This document shows positions 10,543 through 21,400 of a stretch of 64,000 bases of DNA, piece by piece. The notes beneath the pieces are model-generated. The model did not search any database, was not told the DNA's origin, and worked only from the letters and a program-made list of their open reading frames with translations. Positions within the stretch are counted from its first letter, which is position 1; every line of letters begins with the position of its first letter. Origin of the DNA: Lineus longissimus (taxonomy: Eukaryota; Nemertea; Pilidiophora; Heteronemertea; Lineidae); the NCBI RefSeq assembly GCF_910592395.1, contig NC_088325.1:10976109-11040108 (forward strand). Reading direction: 5' to 3'. The position numbers and the translations under genes were made by a program.

Positions 10543-13500
10543 ATGGAGTTACATCATACCAGCCTGGGTGTTTTAATTCTGGCGTTTGCAGTACCTTCCT
10601 CATCAGTATTATTAAATGGTAAGTTTTATTATCTATTTGATGTATATGCGTCGTCAAGTACGACCCTACTGAAACTAACAAGGGCTATAGAACAAATAAA
10701 GGCGCCGGTGCTCACGTTTTATTATCTTGGTCAGCGAATGCTGAGCAGATAGTGTTCGATGACGCAATGTTGAAGCAAAAAAAAACAGTCGATGAAGTTA
10801 TGTGATATCTGGTGCAGTGCATTGGCTCTGTATGAGGTTCATATGTTGCAAGAACAGTTTGGGGCGTTTGAACAATCATGTAGTGGTATATTTTATTTGT
10901 TAGTAACAATAAAGGAATAAATGGCAGTAGAAACTGCAAAAACTTGTGAAATAAGGAGTACTAACATTTAAATATGTAGTTCAGACATGTCAGACTTTGA
11001 AACTATAAATACATAGATGGGAATGAAAAACTTGAGGAGATGTCATAAGCCCTGACCAACAAAGTTTTATTCTAACATATAATGCAAAAGAGGAAATTGT
11101 AGCAGGGGGATTCTGACAAGCTGAACGCTCGTTAAGATGCAGCATTGCAGGCGCATTATATTGGTGATAGCAGTGGTTCAGTCTGCTCTATGAGATATGC
11201 CTTCAAGACAGACGGGTCGGATACAGGTTCCTGAGGCCCAGGATCGGGGTGGTGGTTTAGTCATGTTAGTCATTTTCGACTTGGTCAATGTGCATGGGGC
11301 CCTTGGATGAATTTTCGCAAGCCTATCATTTGCTTACTTAAAATAATAAAATGGTGCCGAAGTATGATTGCGAGCTAATTCCGGTGATACAAATCCTAAT
11401 TTCAGATATCTGTGCTAATATAAGCGAGTCCCTGATGACACCATTTAACATCGGTTTCCCGGGATATCCTAATACAGCTTCCTTCTCTGCCGGGCAGTCA
11501 TGTCATTGCCACATGTCCATTCAAGAAAGAAAATCCTTCTCTTTTTCCGCGAAGAATTTTAGTACTTCCACGAAGGATGTATTGGCCGTGAAATGGAATA
11601 GGGGATTACGGACAAAAGTGGTTTCCGAGGCAGGAAAAAACGCGAACATCACACTGGAGCACCTGCGAGATTTGACGCTGAGCTTCACGCCAGCAAAAGC
11701 TGGTTCTGGTACAATGTTGCTCGGAGTTATTGGTGATCGTAAGTAGGCTATATAACAAGAGGCTCGAGGGAATTTTACATCAAAACCTTTATGCAAGCAG
11801 ACTCTCTCAACTTTATTTCAAGCCTCTATCTACTTGAATAAAGCGACAAAACAATCTTTGTAATTTACGCGGGCGCATGGTGGGACCTCTCCAAGATTTA
11901 TATTCCAATTGCAGCGACGCATGCAAGGACAGTGTTTTAAAGGCGTTTTTAACACGTTTAAGAGCGAGAGGAATTAGCAAGTTTTCGCAAATCTCCCGAA
12001 ACGCCAGCGCGACTGTCTATCCCTCTGACTCTTCGACATCGCAATCGGGAGGTCGAACAATGGGATAGGCGTTCGCGTTAACGTTTCGGGGGCCACACGA
12101 ACAAAAGCTCCCTCTCTCTGCTGGTTGTATCATCGTCTTTAGAATAAGGAACTTTGAAATCACTCGAAATGATATTATTTTGATTTCAGAGAAAGAACAG
12201 ATCAATTTAAAGTGCCAGGATACGCCTTTCGACCTGAAAAATGCCTGCAGTAATATCAGCATGATCCTTGAAACACCCTTTTCTCTTAACAATCCTGGAT
12301 ACCCCGAATCATTTTCATTCTCTGCCGGAGAATCTTGCCATTGTCGAATGTTCACAGTCGAATCGTACGGCTTCTCAGTAATCGTAAAGAAGTTTGAGAC
12401 GGAAAGGCGCGATGTTTTAGCATTGAATTGGTATGATTGGAACAACAGCACGGGAAGAAAAAACATCACATCTGAGGAAGCCCAAGATGTCACTGACCTC
12501 ACAACTAATTTAAAAGATCTGACGCTAAGTTTTCGATCAGTGAAAGGTGGATCGGGTGAATTCCTGATCGAAGTTGAGAGCGAGCGCATGGATGTATGGA
12601 ATGAAAGCAAAAGTAAGTGATTTTTGTTTTGTTGTTGCTTTTTTACTGCTAGCGGTCTGATGAAGTCACGCTGAACAATTGGATTTAGTTTGTAAGCATT
12701 TTTATTCTTACAAACTAAAACCAATTAAAATATTAATATCGACTATGACGATAATAGGTTTGCCCCCCAGCCGATCATGTTGGAGTGGACACCAATCACC
12801 AACTATAAAGTTAGTTGTGTGTATGGGACCTCTGGTAGATTATTTAACTTCTCTTCTCCTTTATTGGTGATAAACTACGTCATTGTAAGTCTTAATCGCC
12901 ACTCTGTGGTAAATCCAATACCAGACAATTTAAATTTTCCTTGCCCAATGATTAAAAACAATATGTTGATTTTCGTTTGCATGTTGAAATCAGTACTGGT
13001 TCTGTTGGCGCGACACACATTTTGCTGCTAGCAACAATAATTTGTCGCTGGTCCACACAATGGTTTTTTACTTTCTTCTTGTCATCATCTGTCATAAGCC
13101 CGTGTACATGTTCATTTCATTTCAGTTCAAGTTACCATGAGACTGGACTGTCAAGACCACCCATTCCAACTCAAAACAGGGTATGAGAAAAAACGATTAC
13201 ACTACATTTTGTACAATGCAATCCCTATTGGATTGATGGCTGTCATTGGAATAATCGTCATAGCATCGCTACTTTTCGTGTAAGTAATCCTTATAATCAT
13301 CTGCTGATTATGATCATGCTCTTATGTAGATTACTTACTGCTGTACAACAGTTGGAGCCATATTATCTGCTGGTGACTAATACTCATGTATTAAACTTAC
13401 GATTTATCAGTGAAATCGATGGTGACTTTATACAATCTATACCACACATGCATAAGCAAGCTTCGTCGAATTATTTTAACGGTATTTCCAATTTATCAAA

Positions 13501-13752
13501 ACTATTTTTCTTATGTCTCTACATTCAATCCAGATATCTTGCAATCAGCAAATTCACCCCTGAAACGATTTCTTTGATTGCAGACTGTGTTTCGGTAAGG
13601 TGGAGAAGACAGGCCCACACTACAAACTGGGAGAGGTGGACCCTACTATAAAGATTAGGGAACCTTTAGTCCAATCGACATCCGACGTTGGATATCATCA
13701 AGGCGAAGGCGCCTCACACGAGAACAAGAGTTACGTGGCCAGTCGATTGTAG
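10543..13752 (+). CDS. CUB-like single-pass membrane protein, five exons
   Basis: Assembled from exons 10543-10618, 11406-11738, 12190-12612, 13126-13279 and 13584-13752. Every intron is GT-AG with GTAAGT-type donors and the frame is continuous for 384 residues. Exon 1 encodes a signal peptide (1-25). Exons 2 and 3 each encode one divergent CUB-like domain with the shared pattern PGYP...SFSAG(Q/E)SCHC...DVLA(V/L)..W...LTLSF...GSG. Both keep the first cysteine pair region but lack the usual second pair. Exon 4 gives a short linker and a TM helix (about 306-329). Exon 5 gives a 55-residue cytoplasmic tail ending SRL, which fits a class I PDZ-binding end. Both domain exons are phase 1-1 and divisible by three, so either could be skipped. 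The likely site is the plasma membrane, as an adhesion or recognition receptor; the ligand is unknown. Confidence 0.82.
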
Positions 13753-15473
13753 ATTTTTGAAGCCGACAAAATCCATTGTATAAAATGTCATTTCTTTGCA
13801 AAAAAAGCGATGGGACTTGTTGATATCCGCTTCACGTAATTAGCTACCATTAACCCAAATGCCAAAATGCTGGTGACATACACGTATAAAGCATAGAAGT
13901 GCAGAACCAATATGAATGTGAGATAAACCAGAATATATCACTGACGATGGTGCCTTATGGTCTCTTACTCGTGTTGATAAAAAATAGGCTAGTTTAGCTG
14001 TTCCTATTTTATATGTACTAGAAACATCAGTCGAGATTGTATGCTCAATACTCCGAAATATTTGCCATCATTTATGCATCTGTGAAAAATTGATACCAAT
14101 GTGACGGTCATCACATGAATGGCTTCAGTCACCGAATCGGACATCGGTCTTCATCAATGCCCTTCCTGTTTAAACACATTTTTTGGGGTTTTCTGACTTT
14201 TTTGTTTATGAGCTGTGATACAATTTATGTTTAGAAATATTGCAATAGGATAGGTCCTTTAGTGGATACGTAAGATAGCATACATGTAGACTGATGTAGT
14301 ATTTCACTGTGGTAGAGATATAACGATATCAGAGTTTTCAAGTCAACCTGTATTAAGCCTGCAATTTAAAAAATCAAAATGTGCATAATCAGGTTTCTGA
14401 ACAGATTGGTACATCTGCGACGTTGATGTGTTGGTACATGAAATACAGTATGATATATTTTCGACGAACCAGTATTTGAATCGATTGCAAAAGGAAAATG
14501 TCCGACATCATCTAGACTTGCTGAATTGTTTTGTTGTGTTAACACTTTGATCATTGCTATATACAGTTTTGAACACTTTACTGCACTACTCTGTACAACA
14601 ATAAAAAACTTTTAATATCGTCTTTTTATATTCCTTCTTCTTTTTCATGCTAGATCTCACCCAATTTTGATCGGTAGGTTTGCTCTTTATATTGTATTAA
14701 TTCATGCAAATCACTTCATTAATTTTCATTGTCTCACAGTACATTGCAGACCACCGGAACCCAAACTCCTTTATCGGATCTGTCAATGGTTTGCCTTTAA
14801 AATCGATAAACAAGTGTCCTCCTGCGTTGCTTAGTATGGATCGTACATTAACAGCAGGGTGATAGACATGATCGAGCGATTAAACCGTCATGTTGGGCCG
14901 GACACGCCAACCTGGACCTGCATAAACCGTGTTCATCTCTAACAACAATATCAGCAAGCGATGGAGGTCACGAGATAGTGACAATGAGCTCATTCACATA
15001 CATACAGACCGACAGCATTCATTTAGCAATCATCGGCCTGTACCATTGGCCAGTTCAGTGCTTACTTACCTGCGTATTAGCTAGTAGTCATCAGCCTGGA
15101 TAACTTAACTGCTGCCATACACTGGACCCTTCCTGCGGGGCGAATAAACTCCACTTAGCCTGGCACCTACCTGATCATTCTATCTTCGTCCAGGGAAATA
15201 TATAGCCAGAAAGACCTAGACCTTTAAATATGATCGTTCACCACATCGATGTCTCAGATTCCAGGTTAAATGACGGAAGACTTATGCTACAATCGCGAGT
15301 TTTATTGCTCATTCGGTCAACGCTAAGTTATAACTTCAGTCTAGTTACTCCAAAGTTATAATGAAAATCTTAACGAAACAAATAGTGATTAATTTCTTTT
15401 TAAGTAATCGGTCAGCCATGTTATTTTCAAGGATGACTCAAGACACCTGTGTGTCCCCTTTGTAAATACTCAC
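13753..15473. other. Convergent intergenic region
   Basis: Lies between the 3' ends of the CUB-like (+) and multi-PAN (-) genes. The last exon of the PAN gene should be here or be absent, but I could not find a matching acceptor with a membrane-helix exon. An open - strand frame of about 58 codons ends at 14697; it is coding-like in places but unrecognised. Confidence 0.4.
14600..14605 (+). terminator. Candidate polyadenylation signal of the CUB-like gene
   Basis: AATAAA about 850 bases after the stop, followed by a T-rich stretch. It is the first good signal seen on this strand behind the gene. Confidence 0.35.
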
Positions 15474-18400
15474 CAACAGCGTCGCGGGTAATCTTCTCCG
15501 CACTCGTCCCGGTGGTAGTATTAGAAGTGACGATTTCAATGGAAGATGTGATGTTGTTTTCCACCACGTCAATGGCACTGCTGTCACCATCATGAACATC
15601 GTCGGTATGTGTACTGTCCGTTGGGTTATAGGTGGAGCTGGTAACATCTTCACTTGAATTCGCACTTTTGTTCTCTTCGGTTTCTGTTGCTTTGTCGTCA
15701 GGCATATTCGCAGATTCTTCATTGCTGGCACGGGCAGGATGTTTACACGACCATTCTGCATACCTTGTGGCCTGGTTTATGACGTCAGAATCTGCTACCA
15801 TTTTCAGGTTCCTCTCGGACAGGTGGCATTTTTTTTTACCTCCATATTCAATCGACCTGCAGTTGATTTTTTGTGCCTTTATGCACATTTTCAAGCAATC
15901 GTTGAAACCTTCGACTAAATCCTTGATGATGTCGTTGTTGTACCTTATCCCGGTGTAGTTGTACAGTGTCCAGGTTAAGATTTGGTTCTCAGGGCATTCT
16001 ATGCCTGGAAGAAGAGACGATTTTTTTCGAAAAATGCAATGACTGCGTTAGACTATCAAAGCGATTTTTAAAAATATCACATGTATCTGATTCTTGTTTT
16101 GGATGAATAGTGGCTATGTCAACATAGATACTACACGCATAACATTCATATCAGAAATCCTGACTGTTATTTGTTCTTTATAATATTTGACTCGTACCCT
16201 CTGCTGGATCATCCAAAGCATTATTATAGCAATAACTAAGGATTACACGCATGACGTTTTTATCATAGGTCACACAATATTTTATCATATGTTATTTTTG
16301 CAGTGGGACAAATGTTCTACTCTTTTAAAATGCACACTCTTACGAACCTGGAGAATGTGGAATAGATGATTTGCATCGCCTCTTTTCGAATATGACGTTT
16401 GTTTTTGATGGATTGTTTGTGATGTCGGCATACCTACACCACAACAAATAAAAGCTATTAGGCCAGATAAAATACATATTGTGTCTCCATCTACCCCACA
16501 CCGCATCCACTACTCGAGATTTTATATAGCGCAAGTCATATACAACACACAATACGCACTCGCTTAGAAATGAATATTTTATGAGCTTTTGAAAAACATC
16601 TTTAAGGGTCTATTGGCATACAAAAGTTTGCACCCCTCATACCTGTCATAGGATTTTCATCTACTCGTCATGCGAAGCGAAGCGCTCTGTATGAAACAAG
16701 CAAATTAATTGAGAAGTTTTGCTTTAATTACCATTCGAACAAGAAGCAGCTTGTCGAATTATACGCCAACATGACGCAAGTAAACGATTTCTCCTGAAGA
16801 CATAGCTTCCTACAAGTCTCTGCGGTTGATGAGATGTTGCGGAGGTGTATATCGCGACGGTAGGAGTTTATTTCTCTTGTCCCTATCGTCTCGGCCAACC
16901 AGGAAAGAGTCCTTGGGTAAATGCAAGCGTATTCACCTTGAAAAAAAAGATGAGAAAACTGCTAAATGAGACAGTGACATATTTAATCGATTCGTTTCAA
17001 GATTTATGATATACAATTCAGGTTTATCAGCCACGAGCTATGAACGACGAAGAACGAAATGTGTATGTACCTCTTTGACTATTTTTTACAGAGTTTCTTG
17101 AATCCTCTTTCACCAAATATGCCAAAGAATCAAAGCCAGTTAATGAGTGTCGCGTTAATGAGTTTGCGAAGGAGCAGACCTTCGCACTTTGTTCGTAAGG
17201 GTTGCGAAACCTCCATATAAAGGCGTTACCTGAGCAAAATGTGATTGAGGCCGCATGCCGCGAGTTCAGGTTAGGAAAAAGTTCAGGTTAAGAAAATTGT
17301 CTTTCAAAGCGAAATTTCTTCCAGAATATTGGATGATAGTGAAAACTGTTTTTAATCATTGTCATTTTAACTTGCGAGCATTCACCTTAATTTCGTTTTA
17401 ATGGCACACAAAATGAGACTTGACTATAATAGTTCATTCGTAAAAGATGTCAGTGTCTGCATTGTTTGGGTGTAAACTACTGGCTGTATTGCTTTCAAGT
17501 TGGATTGATATTGTAGATTGGTCGAGAAGTAAACTGCAGAAAGCGGACAATGACTCGCTTCAAATCCTTTACATCAATGTTCATCAACAAAATAATGCCA
17601 AAAACATTTCGTTACCATAGTCACTAGAATGGAAAAATCGTATTCGTTCGCAAAACAAAGTTACATAAAATTTAAAGGAATGTTAACAAATTTCAGTCGT
17701 TAGTACCCCTATGCTAAAAACGGTGCAGATAAAACGTTTTATATAATTATGATGGGCTTTAGACCACATATCAAAATACCGAGTTTCATATATTTCTGAA
17801 TGTTAACTTACCAATGCACTCCCATTCAGTATAAGAAGTATCACCCCTCTTAGCTAAGTTAACCTTGCCAGTTTTTCTGTCGTCTCGATATAGGATACAC
17901 ACCCGCAATTTTTCGTAATAAACTACGGACCGACATCTCTCTTGACTACATAGCCACAAACAGGTATAATATTCCCTTCCGATATTTGTGATCGTTTTGT
18001 AACCCATTTGAGTTCGTGCAGTATTGAATTCGATGATGTAGCGAAAGGTAGTGCCTACAGGACATTTGCCAATGAAAGGATTTGGAATATGTGACGGAAA
18101 TTTGGATCTTTCCGCTGAAATATAAAATATGAAAGGAACTCATATTTCATGATTAAAATGTGTATTCACCAATTCAAATCGGACAGTCATCAGATTTAGT
18201 GCATTTATAAAAAATCATAGAAGACCGTTATCCCTCAATTATATCCCTACTGATGCGGTGGGCGTATCATATTGCTACTTGCACTCAATTTAGATCATCA
18301 AAGACCAGCTGGGTCCGAGTGTACTTATTCTGCAGCGGCTGCATAAACAAAAAACGTGTTGGATGAGTTGTGCATTATGTGGCTTGAACCTTCAATATAC

Positions 18401-21400
18401 ATGCTTTCATACGTCTCCTCGAGAAACACGAATTAAACTGCGACGGCATTCTTTCCCAATTTCATCCTTCAAACTGTATTTTATACATATTTGTCACATG
18501 TGTTCATAGAAGTAGGCTATTTGACACTTTGAACCTCAATGTACACTACCTTACCTTTGCAGATCCACTTCAAAGTTATCTGATTCCCGGAGACTGGACT
18601 GAGCCGATAATTTCCGATTTTTAGCAGGCGACAAAATGCTGTCCTCGATTCAAATCTTATGTACCTGAAAATTTTAAAAAGAGGTAACATCGGCTTTGTT
18701 GTCTTAAGATGCGCAGGCGCCTCCGGTACAGTCTATTAAGTACAAATAAATACATGAGGAAAGTTAGGACTAGGCAAATTCTATATTTATTAGATATGCC
18801 TTTCATTTGGACTGCCGTTTGTGAAAAGTGACCATGCCACTTCACCGCATGAAAAAAAAATTTTAGAACGATTTTGTGGCAAAAATGTTATCATTACAAC
18901 GGATCAATTAAATATTTTCCACTCAGAGTTTAAGTTCAGATAACTAGCAAGACGAAGCAACAAAAAATGGAATATTTTGGGCCGAAGACGGTAGAGATTC
19001 GAAAAAAAGTCACTCCTCTGACCTTTTGACGTAATCGACAATTAATGACTCTACAATTTGTACCCAGAGCATATACAGCATGAAGCCGAAACTATGGTAG
19101 CAGTGTGTCACGTGTTTCTAAAAAAGAAGTGCTGTTCACATTGGCCATTTTGGAGACTACTACGTATAATGATAACGCACAACACGGAACAATCACAACT
19201 GTTCTGACAAAAAGTCCTTCCTATATGCTTTATTAATTGATGCAAGAATAGGAAAAATAAGAAAGGGCTGTCATGTTTTCGAAAATGTTGTTCCCAATTA
19301 AAAGTACGGATCAAGAGTATGCAACAAATAGAGTCATAGCCGTTAAGTCCCCAGACGATGTAACACTTGACCTAGTTTAAATCCACGCGTGTACATCATT
19401 TGTGGGAAACCTACCCAAAATTAAAAGATTAGAATGACATTGTAGACTATTTGTGAACAAAGCAAAATGACTCACGTGCAATTATCGTGCAGAGAAAGAC
19501 ACTCCTTTTTACAATTTGTCAACGATGTTGTGAAGACCTTTATAGCAGGCAACTCCACCATTATATGCGGCCAACCAGTAATCAGCGCCCATAACATGCG
19601 TGTATTTGCTGGACATGGATTCAAGGGATCGAGCCCTAAAATGAAACCAAGAGCTATGATGTATTGGTTTTCCCCGATAACTCGGGCTGACCCCTTGTCG
19701 AGGAAGTCAGTTTGGGAGCTTATCACAAGTATTATCAATGCCCGATCTGTGTTTGGATTATTTTGCGGGAAAACAACCATGAATTACCAACAAGTACACA
19801 TAATCTGTCAGCGGTGGTGATCGGGTGTCTTCCCATTTCGCCAAAGTCTGCTTAAGGCCTAGCCTCTATAGAAAATATACAAAAGGTGAATTTCTTTTTA
19901 GACATGTATACTGTAGTTTCATGAAAATAACACCACTTCATTAACAGCCGGTGTCGCCGCCCCTGACTCATAGGGTGGCGAACAGAGCTGTTGAGAAGGC
20001 CGATCATTGGCTGGGATTCCAGAGAGGGTTGTCCATGCCTCATATCCAATATACTTCAGTTTCGAGTCCAATCCTTATTGTTTGGGTTGTTGAAACCGAT
20101 TCGTAGGTCTCCTATGAATGGGATAATGGATCGGGCCTTCGGACATTGTATACTGAGTGTCCCAGAACATTTTCAACTAATCATCATTGGTAGTGTAAAG
20201 GGTGTCCCAGTGCTAATGGCTGATAGTGTACAGGGTGTCCATGAAAAAAGTCCAACTGACATATTGGCTTCTGCTGGTTTTAGGGACTGACCTGCCCTTT
20301 CAAAGTGAGGCACTGCTCAGGGAGGTAATGGAGCATGTCTTCGGGTCTTATCATCCCTTACCAGCTTCGGGCTTTCAAAGATACTTTGCAGTGCGAAATT
20401 GGTAAGAATGAGAAGTTGTCCGTCACATATCTGGAGACAAAACCGAACATCCCTCTGATGTACAGTCTTGTCCGAAGTGATCAGTGAAGGAATAAAAAAA
20501 AACGATGCAAATCCGGATTCAATTTTTTTTCAAACCTAAAGATACACATTATTAGATTGTCCAGCGTTCAGAATCGTACCCACAATCATTCACAACACCC
20601 ACAGTCAAATCTAGTTCTAGTCCATCACAATGTCCTCCTCGAACAACATTCACGAACTCTGGTCCATCCACGGCAGTCTCCTCTTCTTCCTCCAAGATAG
20701 CATGTGGTCCAGCTTCGATTGGCCTTGGTCGAAACGATGCTTCAAATCAGTTGACGATAACGTCCTCATCAACACCATCCCAGGCATCTCTGATGATGTT
20801 GGTCACGTCTCTTAGGCCGATGTGAAGGCAGTCTCCTCGTTCGTCCGTGTGGTCCTTCTTCCACGATTTCCATTGTCGCCGTACGTGACATTTGAAGGAC
20901 TTCATGACTGCAACGTCTGACGGTTGTACGAAGGATGTGCAACCAGCAGGTACGTAATCCAGGCTGCCTCTCATGTCGCGGACTCGTCCGGAAGTTCTCT
21001 GTCCGGTGGACCCGATAATGATCGACGATTAACAGGAACTGGTCGGCTTCGTTGTCGGTGACGTGGGGTGATAGGACTTCATCTAACCAGTGGTGCGCCG
21101 TTTCCTCCCTCATCCAACCAGTTTCCGACTGGGTAATCTTTACATCTGCTGGTGGGTTGTCTTGGAGGGCTGCAAGCACCCGGACGAAACCTCTTCTGGG
21201 GAAGGTGATGTGCGCCGGCAACTTTGCTCCAGAGGCTGCGATGCAGAGGGTGACGGTGTCTCCCAGCTTGGTATTGGACCTGGATGATCGGACGTCTATG
21301 GCCTTCTCCCCCGTGGTGTTGGCCGTGTACATGGTTCTCATATCAAACAGGACAAAGGTTTGGTCCATGTTAAAGAAGAACCGCATCTGTATATCAAGAC

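Noticed and set aside
12017-12724. 235-codon - strand ORF
   Set aside because: It is the shadow of the second CUB-like exon on the + strand, whose splice sites and domain are convincing.
14697-14870. Coding-like - strand frame between the convergent genes
   Set aside because: Closed upstream by a stop, no acceptor that fits the PAN gene phase, no recognised motif; could be a repeat relic.
16285-16552. Hydrophobic - strand ORFs as a membrane exon of the PAN gene
   Set aside because: The position would place a TM helix before the last PAN unit; a short PAN half-exon in another frame fits the phases better.
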